DNA from: Shewanella livingstonensis
Lineage (GTDB): Bacteria > Pseudomonadota > Gammaproteobacteria > Enterobacterales > Shewanellaceae
Length of the DNA stretch: 64,000 bases
Reading direction: 5' to 3'
Assembly: GCF_003855395.1 (NCBI RefSeq)
Contig: NZ_CP034015.1
Location: 3,172,001-3,236,000, forward strand
The position numbers were made by a program, and so were the translations under genes. The stretch's first letter is position 1. Each line of letters opens with the position of its first letter. The notes beneath the pieces were generated by a model. It was not told where the DNA came from. It did not search any database and saw only the letters and a list, made by a program, of their open reading frames with translations. Below, one piece after another: positions 1 to 9,392 of this stretch.

Positions 1-1220
1 TAGTTATCATTACCCGTTTGATAAACAAATACATCGTTATCATGGCTATTAAAATCTTGCTCAACAGCTGCAATGTTTGAACTACCGGTTTGTACAACCG
101 AAGCAGAATCACCATTACCGTCTTGCATTACAGTCGCCAAATTGCCCATTCCGGCAGCAGAACCACTTTGAGTAACAGTAGAATTATTACCCACACTAGT
201 TTGGTCAACATTAGCTATGTTGTCGAAATCAGATTGAGTAACCAATGACACATTGCTTGTGCCATTTTGGTTTACAGTAGCCTCGTTCGAAACTCCACCT
301 TGCATGATTGTCGCACTATTGAAAGTATTACCACTTTGCATAACAGTTGCCATACCGTCTTGGCCACTTTGATCTACATAGGCTGTATCGCTACCGCCCA
401 TTTGATCAACATCAGCCATGTTATCATCGCCAGTTTGAAGTACATCAGCTTGGTTAAAGCTACCTTGCTGGTTTACATCGGCATCACTAGATGCACCTGA
501 CTGGTATATATCACCACGGTTTCCATCACCAACTTGGGTTAATGTAGCAACGGTATCATCAGCGCCTGCGCTATAACCATAGTTTTGGGTATTCTGTTCG
601 ATATCACCATCGTTACCCGCACCGGTTTGAATCATCGTTGCTGAAGCTGCATCTGATGACTCTTGATTAATATATGCGTTATTAGCACCACCCATATTTT
701 GAGTAATGGTTGCATCAGCAAAATCTGACCAATGATTACGAATAGTTGCTGTATCACCATCACCATTTTGATTAATAGTAGAATTAGCTGCATCACCATT
801 ATCTTGCAAAATATCAGCTACGTTTAAACTACCATTTTGCATTACTACAGCAGCAGCATTAGCACCATTATTAAACTGTTGTTCAATCGTCGCTTGGTTT
901 TCATCACCGGTAGAATTAATTGTAGCAGTAGCAGATTCAGTTGCATCGTGCTGTAAAATAGTACCTTTATTATCATCACCAAGTTGTGTAATAAATGCTT
1001 TCGTTAATGAAGTATCAGATTGAATAACAGTAGCTTCATTTCTGTCACCCGTTTGGCCAACAGTTGCTTCATTTTGCATACTTGCTACTTGCTGAGTCAC
1101 AACAACAATATTTTCATCACCGCTTTGATTGACATTTGTAATATTTTCATCACTTGCATGAGCTCCAGCTGAAGCCAACAACGCTGCTGAGACTAATAAC
1201 GCTAATTTAGAATGTTTCAT
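1..1220 (-). CDS. csgA: Long curlin-repeat protein, CsgA-like major amyloid subunit (partial, C-terminus outside window)
   Basis: An open frame reads leftward from an ATG at 1220 and is still open at base 1, giving at least 406 residues. It starts with a clear Sec signal peptide (MKHSKLALLVSAALLASAGA, then HA-SDEN). The rest is made of about 17 or more degenerate curlin repeats of the Q-x-G-x-x-N-x-A-x-V-x-Q kind, rich in Q, N, G, D and A. Curlins are secreted through CsgG and form extracellular amyloid fibres. E. coli CsgA is 151 residues with five repeats, so this one is unusually long. It lies 20 bases after a CsgB-like gene, the same order as csgBA. The family call is secure; the exact csgA role is inferred. 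Confidence 0.85.
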   Translation of the reverse strand, partial: MKHSKLALLVSAALLASAGAHASDENITNVNQSGDENIVVVTQQVASMQNEATVGQTGDRNEATVIQSDTSLTKAFITQLGDDNKGTILQHDATESATATINSTGDENQATIEQQFNNGANAAAVVMQNGSLNVADILQDNGDAANSTINQNGDGDTATIRNHWSDFADATITQNMGGANNAYINQESSDAASATMIQTGAGNDGDIEQNTQNYGYSAGADDTVATLTQVGDGNRGDIYQSGASSDADVNQQGSFNQADVLQTGDDNMADVDQMGGSDTAYVDQSGQDGMATVMQSGNTFNSATIMQGGVSNEATVNQNGTSNVSLVTQSDFDNIANVDQTSVGNNSTVTQSGSAAGMGNLATVMQDGNGDSASVVQTGSSNIAAVEQDFNSHDNDVFVYQTGNDN

Positions 1221-1240
1221 CTTCGTATTTCCCTTTACTC

Positions 1241-1777
1241 TTAGTTAGATAAGTTTCCCTGGGTCACCACAACATGTTGTGATACTCCCCATTGGGTTAC
1301 ACCTACAGCATTTCCGGAGCCGTACTGCTGGATCCAAATCGCATTTTCACTACCGGTTTGGTTAACAACCGCTATATTGTTCGTTCCTATTTGACCAACA
1401 TCAACCATTAAACTTGAGCCAAGCTGGTTAAGTAATACGACATTATTAAAACCAGATTGAAGAATATTGGCTTCAATATCATTTCCTGACTGGTTAGCAA
1501 TTGCATAATTATTTGTACCTTGCTGTGTCGCGAGAATTTGATTATTAAAGCCTGATTGAGTTGAAATAAACTGATTATTACTATCAAATTGATTTAGATT
1601 AACGAATAGATCGTCGCCAACTTGATTAACATTGGCTTGATTACCTATGCTTGCTAACTCATCAACATCACTTATATCCTGGCTAAGGCAAGAAAATGAA
1701 GATATGCACATAACAAAAGATAAAATCCCTGCTTTTGCCGTTAAGCGATAATTATTTTTACGCTTTTTCAAGGTCAT
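1241..1777 (-). CDS. csgB: Curlin-repeat protein, CsgB-like nucleator
   Basis: The 178-residue protein has a basic N-terminus, a hydrophobic signal segment at about residues 14-31, and then six to seven curlin repeats (for example NQVGDDLFVNLNQ, QSGFNNQILATQQ, NQTGSENAIWIQQ). CsgB proteins nucleate CsgA polymerisation at the outer membrane. Length and position upstream of csgA in the same direction match E. coli CsgB (151 residues). The annotated ATG at 1777 sits only one base after an AGGAG; a TTG at 1771 has better spacing (seven bases), so the start is uncertain by two codons. No csgD, csgE, csgF or csgG lies in the window. Confidence 0.8.
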   Translation of the reverse strand: MTLKKRKNNYRLTAKAGILSFVMCISSFSCLSQDISDVDELASIGNQANVNQVGDDLFVNLNQFDSNNQFISTQSGFNNQILATQQGTNNYAIANQSGNDIEANILQSGFNNVVLLNQLGSSLMVDVGQIGTNNIAVVNQTGSENAIWIQQYGSGNAVGVTQWGVSQHVVVTQGNLSN

Positions 1778-2131
1778 GCTCCTGCCCCTTGTGTGATGAA
1801 AATAGCAATCTAAAAATATATTCAGTTAGTTATCAATCATCACTGTGCCATTGATAGTGTCAATATTATGGCGTCTTATAATTAAACGTGAATCAGCCCA
1901 CAGTATTAAACCGGAATAGACCTTAAGACTAAATGATTTCCCCCCCCCCTACCTTTTTACTACGAGTTGAAATATATAATATAAATAACAACAACTTAAA
2001 GCGCTTATGCAGGCGCTAGTTTTGATTATTCTAAATGAGGGGGAGTCTTTGTGAGAATTGAAAATAGAAATATTACCAATCGATAATTGTTATTAATCCA
2101 TGTAATAATTAAATTTTATTTTTCCATATGG
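1778..2131. other. Intergenic region upstream of csgBA with a C10 homopolymer
   Basis: This 354-base stretch has no gene. It is AT rich and holds the presumed csgBA promoter. The one conspicuous element is the ten-base C run described separately. I cannot name a regulator site in it. Confidence 0.5.
1940..1949. repeat. C10 homopolymer (G10 on the csgBA strand)
   Basis: Ten consecutive C residues lie about 160 bases upstream of the csgB start. Runs of this length are prone to slipped-strand length change and in other bacteria alter promoter spacing. No such role is shown here. Confidence 0.9.
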
Positions 2132-3919
2132 TTAATTAAATAAACACACAACTAAGCATAAAAACAATCCGATTGAAATCACTTGCCAAAAACGGACAGG
2201 GTTGCGGTTAATTAACGGCACAAAATACTTGGCATGACGACGATGACTTGCAGTGGTTAATTGATGAACAAGCTCACAAGTATCCGCCTGACGTAAATTA
2301 GGCTCAACATTAAGTGCTTTTTTTAAGGCTATATCGATCCACTCAGGCACCATGGGGTTTAACTGGTGCACGCTAACATAGTCTAAACGTAAGAAGTCTT
2401 GTCGATTACGACACTTTTCTAATTTTCCTTTAAAAGGTAACTGCCCGGCCAACATTTCGAAGGCGATCACTGCAAGTGAAAATAAATCAGCGCGACCATC
2501 GGCTTGATAGCCAAGTACCACTTCTGGAGCCGTATAATCTGCCGTGCCCAAAATAGTGTCTCGGGTTAACGGGCTGCTAATTTCAGCAATACCTTTAATA
2601 TAACAAGAACCAAAATCAATAATTTTGACCACCCCATCGCGAGTAATAAAAATATTGTCGGGCTTTAAATCTTGATGCAGGGTTTCACGCCGATGAAATG
2701 CTCTAATCCCTAATTCGATTTGTTTGAGCAGTAATAACACCTCTTCTACCGGGGCTTTTTTATGCTGAGTTAACCACTCTGCTAAGCTTGTTCCTGATAA
2801 GAATTCGGTTAAATAGTACAAAGCAGATTTGGTTTTATGTTGCTCGACCACCTTGACCACATGGGCACTACTAATCCGTTGCCCCGTCCAGCTTTCTAAC
2901 ATGAACCGCTCTATATAGGCGGCATCGTCTATGTAATTAACCGAGGGGGTTTTCATGCAAAAAACTTGATCTTGTTGATTAACGACCCGATAGACTTGGC
3001 TACGCTGTGATTGATGAATGATGTGGGTTACCTGATAACCATCAAGTTTCATACCAACGCTTAAGGGGGGTGGAAATGGTCGCTGCGACAAACTATGGTA
3101 CACCTCGTCAATGGCTTGTTTGGGTAATTGACTGACATATAATAGTTGTGCGCTTAGATTGTCTTTACTGCCTAAATCAAAAGCTGTTCTAATTAATGTT
3201 TGGCAAAAATGTTCACATGTATCATCCGTTAATTGTTGGTGTTGTTGACTAAAAGTAGTTAATTTTTTATGTATCTCGAACTCGGTTAATAGATCATGAA
3301 CCCCATCGGTAGTGAGTAAATACAAATCACCAACGTCGACCGACAAGGTTTTGTAATCAACATCTAATTTAACGTCCATACCCAATGCTCGGGTAAGGTA
3401 TTGGCTTGATGAGTTAATACTGGTGCTATGATCATGGCTTAATTGCAGTAACTCACCATCACGAAAACGATAAATCCGTGAATCACCCACATGCAGCATA
3501 TGCACCGAACAAGACTTAAACACCAGCGCACTAAAGGTACACACAAAGCCGCGTCTGGCATCCCGATAATCTTGCCCGAGTCCATACAACCAACGATTTA
3601 ATGCAGTTAATACTTTAGTACTGGATGTTTGTACGCTCCAGGTCTCTGGTGTGGAATAATAATCGGCTAAAAAATTACTCACACTAATGGCTGAGGCACG
3701 CGCCCCGCCCTCAGCAGTACTAACGCCATCACTGATTACACTGACAGCCCCTTTCGATATAAGCGATACCCCAGCAGGAATGCGAATACCAATCGCATCT
3801 TCATTTTGCGATTTCCGCCCTTTGTCGGAAGCTTGGCCAACAACAAGCTGCAAGGTTGCTGTAAACAAAAGTCTATCATTAGTACTATCCAGTGTTTGTG
3901 GTAACGACTCGGTCTTCAT
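2132..3919 (-). CDS. PP2C-type phosphatase / Ser-Thr protein kinase fusion
   Basis: The 595-residue protein has an N-terminal PP2C domain (about residues 28-265) with the metal-binding signatures GRKSQNEDA, VISDG, HVGDSRIYRF and TTDGVHDLL. A Hanks-type kinase domain follows (about 285-555) with the invariant AMK-equivalent lysine in FCMKTP, the catalytic loop HQDLKPDN (HQD in place of HRD), DFG in IIDFGS and APE in YTAPEV. A single membrane segment ends the chain (about 575-593), so the kinase should face the cytoplasm. A kinase of this kind beside the nitrate transporter and nirBD also occurs in Pseudomonas, so a link to nitrate assimilation is likely, but its substrate is unknown. It lies 155 bases downstream of narK. 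Confidence 0.88.
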   Translation of the reverse strand: MKTESLPQTLDSTNDRLLFTATLQLVVGQASDKGRKSQNEDAIGIRIPAGVSLISKGAVSVISDGVSTAEGGARASAISVSNFLADYYSTPETWSVQTSSTKVLTALNRWLYGLGQDYRDARRGFVCTFSALVFKSCSVHMLHVGDSRIYRFRDGELLQLSHDHSTSINSSSQYLTRALGMDVKLDVDYKTLSVDVGDLYLLTTDGVHDLLTEFEIHKKLTTFSQQHQQLTDDTCEHFCQTLIRTAFDLGSKDNLSAQLLYVSQLPKQAIDEVYHSLSQRPFPPPLSVGMKLDGYQVTHIIHQSQRSQVYRVVNQQDQVFCMKTPSVNYIDDAAYIERFMLESWTGQRISSAHVVKVVEQHKTKSALYYLTEFLSGTSLAEWLTQHKKAPVEEVLLLLKQIELGIRAFHRRETLHQDLKPDNIFITRDGVVKIIDFGSCYIKGIAEISSPLTRDTILGTADYTAPEVVLGYQADGRADLFSLAVIAFEMLAGQLPFKGKLEKCRNRQDFLRLDYVSVHQLNPMVPEWIDIALKKALNVEPNLRQADTCELVHQLTTASHRRHAKYFVPLINRNPVRFWQVISIGLFLCLVVCLFN

Positions 3920-4074
3920 AACAGCTCTCGTTTTTAATTAAACCGTTCAGTTCACTCAAACTGCATAGACAATTTGAATTTTGATGGTGATATCTTGAAC
4001 TTACTTAATGTGTAAGTCTTTTGATTACAGCCTGATTGAGTACTTATCTATTCAAGTTAAGCATAAGCTGAGCA

Positions 4075-5541
4075 CTAGCTGACACTGATTAATGTCACTT
4101 CACCATTTTCGTTTACTTCTGCAATATGACCTTTAGGTTCTTTCATAAAAAATAATGTTACAAAGCCAAATACGGCGCTCACGGCAATCACATAGAAAAA
4201 CACTTGAGTTGATACGATAGAGTAAACTGTCAAGAAAAATACCGCGCCAACATTACCATAAGCCCCTGTCATACCGGCTATTTGGCCCGTTAAACGGCGT
4301 TTGATGAGAGGTACAGCGGCAAATACGGCACCTTCACCGCCTTGAACAAAAAACGAACAAGCCATGACAACGACTACCGCTAAGGTTAATGACCAAGACG
4401 AATCAATTTGCGCGACTGATAAATAACCGACAGCCAAACCAGCAGTGAGGATAAGCAAGGTCGTTTTACGACCAAACTTATCACTTAACCAGCCACCGCC
4501 AGGACGAGACATTAGGTTCATAAAGGCATAACTTGAGGCCAACATACCGGCTTGTGCCATGCCCAGTTCAAACGTTTCGGCAAAAAATAGCGGCAACATG
4601 GATACCACAGCAAGCTCAGAGCCAAAGGTAGTGAAATACAATATGTTCAACACAGCCACTTGCTTAAACTCGTAACGTTCAAATTCTGGGACGTCAATCG
4701 AAAACAAATGTTTGTTCACTTGGTAGGTTTGATAATAATCAAACAAAAATACCACGACTAAGCCAAGGTAAATCAAGTAAGTGACATCTTGAGTAAACAT
4801 ACTCACACCAGCAGGAGACAACTTCCAACCCAGCAAGGCTAACGTCGCATACATAGGCACTTTCATAATGATCAGTAGTACAAAATCACTTTTACTGGTG
4901 ACTTCTAAACCGCCACCTTTTTTCGGCTTAAAGTAGGTTGAACCTTTTGGCGTATCCGTCACATTAAAGTAATACACAAACGCAAACAACAAGCTCATTA
5001 AACCGGTAATGCCAATGGCATAACGCCAGCCATCAGGGCCACCAAAAGCAAGGGCAATAGCCGGTAAACTAAAGGCTGCGGCAGCAGAACCAAAGTTACC
5101 CCAACCGCCATAAATACCTTCTGCAGTGCCTAGCTCTTTAGCCGGAAACCACTCACTCACCATACGAATACCCACCACAAAACCGGCGCCAATAAAACCA
5201 ATCAGAAAACGCGCCAAGGCTAATTGCTCAAAGGTGTCGGCCACTGCGAACATAAAACAGGGTATAGAACAAATTCCCATCAATGCTGAATAAGTGATCC
5301 TTGGACCATATTTATCAGTAACCATGCCGATAATAATCCGTGCGGGAATGGTTAATGCCACATTGAGGATCAACAAGGTTTTAATTTGCGATTTAGTTAG
5401 TCCTAAACTGTCTGCAATCACGCTGACTAACGGAGCAGCGTTAAACCACACTACAAAGGTGATAAAAAAGGCCATCCAGCTCAAATGCATTATTTTCATT
5501 TTGCCGCGAAACGAAAACAGATTAAATTTTTCAGCACTCAT
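4075..5541 (-). CDS. narK: Nitrate/nitrite transporter, MFS NarK/NasA family
   Basis: This 488-residue inner-membrane protein has about twelve hydrophobic segments. Family signatures include the MFS loop [10 protein letters not shown] and the nitrate signature regions [12 protein letters not shown] and [11 protein letters not shown], which are Gly/Asn-rich segments in TM5 and TM11. The long loop after TM6 (near residues 200-300) contains extra hydrophobic stretches. It starts ten bases after nirD with a strong GGAGG ribosome site. Sitting in an assimilatory cluster without respiratory nitrate reductase, it should import nitrate for growth. The symbol follows the family; nasA is used for the same protein in Pseudomonas. 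Confidence 0.92.
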   Translation of the reverse strand: MSAEKFNLFSFRGKMKIMHLSWMAFFITFVVWFNAAPLVSVIADSLGLTKSQIKTLLILNVALTIPARIIIGMVTDKYGPRITYSALMGICSIPCFMFAVADTFEQLALARFLIGFIGAGFVVGIRMVSEWFPAKELGTAEGIYGGWGNFGSAAAAFSLPAIALAFGGPDGWRYAIGITGLMSLLFAFVYYFNVTDTPKGSTYFKPKKGGGLEVTSKSDFVLLIIMKVPMYATLALLGWKLSPAGVSMFTQDVTYLIYLGLVVVFLFDYYQTYQVNKHLFSIDVPEFERYEFKQVAVLNILYFTTFGSELAVVSMLPLFFAETFELGMAQAGMLASSYAFMNLMSRPGGGWLSDKFGRKTTLLILTAGLAVGYLSVAQIDSSWSLTLAVVVVMACSFFVQGGEGAVFAAVPLIKRRLTGQIAGMTGAYGNVGAVFFLTVYSIVSTQVFFYVIAVSAVFGFVTLFFMKEPKGHIAEVNENGEVTLISVS

Positions 5542-5551
5542 GTTGCCTCCT

Positions 5552-5878
5552 TTACGACTGAGCTAAGACAAAAACATTGCCTTGCTCAGTTTTAATGTCG
5601 AATGGTTTAGCGACTAAATCATTATTTTCAATACAACGCCCCGTAACCAAACGGTAATGTTGCTTATAAAGTGGTGAAGCAACACACAGCTCACCGTCAA
5701 TTTCACAAATCAATCCTCTGGCTAATAAACTCACACCACTAGCAGGATCGATATTATCAAGGGCAAACAAACCGTCATTACCTAGGTTAAAAATAGCCAC
5801 AGCACGTCCCGCTACCCAAGCCGCTACTCCTGTGCCTTTTGGCATGCTTGCTTCACTGCACACATTTATCCAACTCAT
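5552..5878 (-). CDS. nirD: Nitrite reductase [NAD(P)H] small subunit
   Basis: A 108-residue protein of NirD length with the Rieske-like beta-fold: [26 protein letters not shown] near the start and [11 protein letters not shown] near residue 75. Like E. coli NirD it lacks the full Rieske Cys-His pairs, so it probably holds no cluster. It overlaps the end of nirB by four bases (ATGA), which implies translational coupling. With NirB it forms the cytoplasmic siroheme nitrite reductase that makes ammonium. Confidence 0.93.
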   Translation of the reverse strand: MSWINVCSEASMPKGTGVAAWVAGRAVAIFNLGNDGLFALDNIDPASGVSLLARGLICEIDGELCVASPLYKQHYRLVTGRCIENNDLVAKPFDIKTEQGNVFVLAQS

Positions 5879-8478
5879 ACTAATTCCTCCACTTGAGCTT
5901 GCTCGATATCATCAGTAATATCTTTAATGGCAATGGTTCCAGCCCCTGCATCTTTTATATTTGGGAAGCGTTGCTCCCTAATACGTTGATAAGTATTAGC
6001 ATCTGTTGTTGGTGCATCATTTGGATTAACAAATTCATTAAAGCGTGCCAAAAACTCTGGCTGCTCAAGACTGGTTTTCCATTCACATTGGTATGTGGCG
6101 GCGATAAGGTCCATTTGTTGTTCTAGCGTGTCATTAATCCCAAGAACATCATCAATAACTACTGATTTTAAGTAATCTACTCCACCGTCTAAAGTGTCCA
6201 TCCAAGTTGAGGTGCGCTGTAATTTGTCAGCGGTTTTAACGTAAAACATCAAAATACGATCGATATACTTATAGAGGTCTTCAGTGGATAAATCGGTGGC
6301 AAATAAATCACCATGACGGGGGCGCATGCCACCATTTCCGGCAACATACAAGTTCCAACCTTTATCGGTTGCGATAATACCGATATCCTTACTTTGAGCT
6401 TCTGCACATTCTCGAGTACAACCTGATACGGCAAACTTCAATTTGTGCGGACTGCGTAAGCCTTTGTAACGATTTTCTAAATCGATAGCAAAACCGACAG
6501 CATCTTGTACACCATAACGACACCAAGTACTGCCAACACAAGACTTAACCGTTCGCAGAGATTTGCCGTAGGCATGGCCCGTTTCAAAACCGGCATCAAT
6601 GAGTTTTTGCCAAATTTCGGGTAACTGCGATAGCGTTGCACCAAACATATCAATGCGTTGGCCACCCGTTATCTTGGTATAGAGGTCATATTCTTGAGCA
6701 ATTTGGCCCATGGCGATAAGTTTAGTTGGAGTGATTTCACCACCAGCAACCCGCGGCACAACAGAATATGTTCCGTCTTTTTGGATGTTACCTAAATAGG
6801 CATCATTGGTGTCTTGCAGCTGCACATGACCGCGGTCTTGATTGAGCACATAATGGTTTTGTAGGCTGGCAAAGATAGATGCGGCTGCAGGTTTACACAT
6901 TTCACAGCCATATGTGTGACCACTGGCAGAAGGTTTGCCATGTTGGGTCATTAAGGTGTCAAAATCATTGATGCCTTCAACTTGGCATAAGTGGTATAAC
7001 GCTTGTCTATCATGATCAAAATGGGCACAAATTCCCGAATTAAATTCAAGCCCAGCAGCCTGTAATGCTTGATCAATAATTTTTTGCACTAACGGCGCAC
7101 AGCCGCCACAACCTGATGCTGCCCGAGTACAAGACTTGATCTCGGATATTTTATGGTTGCCATCGATAACAGACTCAACAATGTCGCCCTTGGTCACTTG
7201 ATGACAAGAACACACAATAGAAGTGTCTTTTAAATCGGCTTCGTTTTCAGCACCGGCTAGCAATAACTCAACCGCGGACCCTTCGATTTCGTCTTGAGAT
7301 AAATAAGCATCAAGCAAGCGGCTATAATCGCTATTATCACCAATTAACACTGCACCTTTTAAATATTTACCGGTTTCATCTAACCATAATTTTTTATAAA
7401 TCCCCGCTTGGTTATCAGACAACTCAACAAATTGGGCATTATCAAAACCACGGCTGGCGCCAATAGCCGCCACATCAACACCCAGTAACTTAAGCTTGGT
7501 GCTCATATCTGCACCGGTAAATGACTGTGAAACAGTATTTGATGTTAATGAAGCAATATGGGAAGCCACAACACGGGCCATTTGATAACCTGGCGCCACT
7601 AAGCCAAATATTTTTTGCTGCCATAATGCACATTCACCAATAGCATAAACATCAGGTGCAGAAGTTAAGCAGTAGTCATCAATTTCAATGCCGCCACGTT
7701 CACCAATACTGATATTTGATACTCGCGCTAAAGAATCTTGTGGGCGAATACCGGCTGAAAAGACAATCATGTCAGTTTCAAGATAAGACTCATCGTTGAA
7801 GGTCATTCTATGTAATGCCGTTTCACCGTCGATAATCGCGGTGGTGGCTTTTGAGGTATGAACACTCACACCGAGTTGTTCAATTTTACTACACAATAAA
7901 TCACCCGCTTTGTCATTTAGCTGAACGGGCATCAATTGTGGCGCAAACTCAACAACGTGAGTTTTTACCCCAAGCTGCATCATGGCATTGGCGGCTTCTA
8001 AGCCTAATAGCCCACCGCCCACGACCACCCCAACTTGGCTATTTTGCGACGCTGCTTGAATGGCCTCAAGATCTTCAATGGTGCGATACACCAAACACTG
8101 AGCGCGATCGTTACCCTGTATCGGTGGTACAAACGGAAATGATCCCGTTGCAAGTACTAAACGGGTATAAGAATAATGGTCACCTTGCGCGCTGGTCACC
8201 GTTTTGGCGGCTATATCAATTGCCGTAATAGGTGTATTCAAGTGAAGCGTAATGCCCCAATCTTGATAATCTTGCGCACTGGTTAACATCAATGGATCCG
8301 CGCTACCGGTCTCAAAATATTTTGACAGCTGCACTCGGTCATAAGCTGGACGCGGCTCTTCGCCAAACACGTGTACGTCAAACGTTTTATTGAGTCTTAA
8401 ACTACACAATTGCTCAATAAAATGATGACCAACCATGCCATTACCTACCACCACTAATTTGGGTTTTGAGACTGCCAT
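5875..8478 (-). CDS. nirB: Nitrite reductase [NAD(P)H] large subunit
   Basis: The 867-residue protein matches NirB length. Domains in order: an FAD/NAD(P)H oxidoreductase part (about 1-400, GNGMVGHHF and VVGGGLLGLEAAN dinucleotide motifs), a BFD-like [2Fe-2S] segment (CSCHQVTKGD and CTRAASGCGGCAP, about 425-470), then the sulfite/nitrite reductase repeat with the siroheme-[4Fe-4S] cysteines CVGSTWCRYG and SGCTRECAEAQ (about 640-690). It reduces nitrite to ammonium with six electrons from NAD(P)H. It is the first gene after a 236-base leader with an intrinsic terminator, and it is followed by overlapping nirD. Confidence 0.96.
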   Translation of the reverse strand: MAVSKPKLVVVGNGMVGHHFIEQLCSLRLNKTFDVHVFGEEPRPAYDRVQLSKYFETGSADPLMLTSAQDYQDWGITLHLNTPITAIDIAAKTVTSAQGDHYSYTRLVLATGSFPFVPPIQGNDRAQCLVYRTIEDLEAIQAASQNSQVGVVVGGGLLGLEAANAMMQLGVKTHVVEFAPQLMPVQLNDKAGDLLCSKIEQLGVSVHTSKATTAIIDGETALHRMTFNDESYLETDMIVFSAGIRPQDSLARVSNISIGERGGIEIDDYCLTSAPDVYAIGECALWQQKIFGLVAPGYQMARVVASHIASLTSNTVSQSFTGADMSTKLKLLGVDVAAIGASRGFDNAQFVELSDNQAGIYKKLWLDETGKYLKGAVLIGDNSDYSRLLDAYLSQDEIEGSAVELLLAGAENEADLKDTSIVCSCHQVTKGDIVESVIDGNHKISEIKSCTRAASGCGGCAPLVQKIIDQALQAAGLEFNSGICAHFDHDRQALYHLCQVEGINDFDTLMTQHGKPSASGHTYGCEMCKPAAASIFASLQNHYVLNQDRGHVQLQDTNDAYLGNIQKDGTYSVVPRVAGGEITPTKLIAMGQIAQEYDLYTKITGGQRIDMFGATLSQLPEIWQKLIDAGFETGHAYGKSLRTVKSCVGSTWCRYGVQDAVGFAIDLENRYKGLRSPHKLKFAVSGCTRECAEAQSKDIGIIATDKGWNLYVAGNGGMRPRHGDLFATDLSTEDLYKYIDRILMFYVKTADKLQRTSTWMDTLDGGVDYLKSVVIDDVLGINDTLEQQMDLIAATYQCEWKTSLEQPEFLARFNEFVNPNDAPTTDANTYQRIREQRFPNIKDAGAGTIAIKDITDDIEQAQVEELV

Positions 8479-8502
8479 ATCCTACTCCTTCATGCTACGG
8501 AC

Positions 8503-8554
8503 CGTAAAAAACAAAATGGCGCCAACTCCGCTTAAAGAGTTGGCGCCATTGCCA
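8503..8554 (-). promoter_or_regulatory. nirB leader attenuator: intrinsic terminator with overlapping ANTAR-type hexaloop hairpin
   Basis: On the transcript strand a perfect 13-base-pair stem (8537-8549 with 8516-8528, loop of eight) is followed directly by TTTTGTTTTTTAC, an intrinsic terminator only about 25 bases before the nirB start. Overlapping its 5' arm, 8541-8554 can form a short GC-rich stem (TGGC/GCCA) with the hexaloop AATGGC, which has A at position 1 and G at position 4 as in known ANTAR targets. This pairing would exclude the terminator. NasT is encoded just upstream. The terminator is seen directly; the NasT link is inferred. Confidence 0.8.
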
Positions 8555-8639
8555 GTTACTATCCCGATTTTTTAAATTTACTGTTTGAACATAAATGGTG
8601 TAAAAACCATTAGCGACATTCAGTATCATATTATGATGC

Positions 8640-8656
8640 TGCAGGCTCTATGCCAA
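8640..8656 (-). promoter_or_regulatory. Sigma-54-type promoter for nirBD-narK
   Basis: The minus strand reads TTGGCATAGAGCCTGCA, with GG and GC exactly ten bases apart as required for -24/-12 elements and TGGCA plus TGCA matching the consensus. Transcription would start near 8630 and give a leader of about 150 bases that contains the attenuator. Sigma-54 use fits nitrogen control through NtrC; no NtrC site was identified. Confidence 0.6.
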
Positions 8657-8714
8657 CAAGTAAAAAAATATAACTAATTGATTTATAAATAATTAAAACC
8701 CAACAACCTTTATA

Positions 8715-9392
8715 TTAAAACGACAACGTGTTCAGATTAGGGATAACCGCACCAACATGAGGCGCACCATCATTGCTCACAGCTAAAGTCACTGCTGCCA
8801 ACGGACTTTTTTGTGGACTGGTCACTGCAATAATTTGGGCCGACATTTGTGCCAGCGACAAGCCTTTTTGCATCGCTTGTTGTTGAATAATTTGATGTGC
8901 TTTGGCTTCGTCAAACCCTTGCTGCATAACAATCAACTTTGCTTGACTGAGCAGTTTTATACTGCGGATTTCATCATCCAATTTCTTAAATTCAGCTAAA
9001 GTTTTACTGGCAGCATTAAAACGTGCTTGGGCCAAACTTATCACGCTGGTTAATCGGTTAACGGTTAACATCTCTGGGATAAAAGTGATGCGACCACAAT
9101 CAAGTAAATTCGTTAATGCTGTCTGCTGCCAAATTTTAGCATTAACAACTATCACCATAGGTTTACTTGTTAATGTCCGTTGAATTAGCCCTTGGATTTG
9201 ATTGTCTAATGTGTTGGTTAATACCAATAAAGTATCAAATGTTTGTTGATGTAATCGTTGCTCAACTTGGCTTGCAGAAGTCAACACAGTGACATGTCCA
9301 AATGCCGCCAAACAAGCCTGATACTGCACAACATCACAATCAACTACTGGTACGGCGGAAAAACTCGGATCACAAAATATTAAACTGCGCAT
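8715..9392 (-). CDS. nasT: NasT-like ANTAR-domain antitermination regulator
   Basis: About 225 residues. The N-terminal two thirds resemble a degenerate response-regulator receiver (MRSLIFCDPSF..., FDTLLVL near residue 55). A short coiled linker follows, then a C-terminal ANTAR helical bundle (about 140-200) with the typical A-K-x-x-L-M-x-x-x-G pattern seen as AKLIVMQQGFDEAKAHQII and a closing LAQMSAQII. ANTAR proteins bind paired hexaloop RNA hairpins and prevent termination. The ATG at 9392 is preferred over an upstream codon at 9413 because AAGGAG lies six bases ahead. It overlaps the preceding gene by 13 bases. The usual partner NasS is not in the window. Confidence 0.82.
   Translation of the reverse strand: MRSLIFCDPSFSAVPVVDCDVVQYQACLAAFGHVTVLTSASQVEQRLHQQTFDTLLVLTNTLDNQIQGLIQRTLTSKPMVIVVNAKIWQQTALTNLLDCGRITFIPEMLTVNRLTSVISLAQARFNAASKTLAEFKKLDDEIRSIKLLSQAKLIVMQQGFDEAKAHQIIQQQAMQKGLSLAQMSAQIIAVTSPQKSPLAAVTLAVSNDGAPHVGAVIPNLNTLSF

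Noticed and set aside
267..500. Plus-strand frame of 77 codons inside the csgA region
   Set aside because: It is the antisense of the curlin repeats; the minus strand has a signal peptide and repeat motifs.
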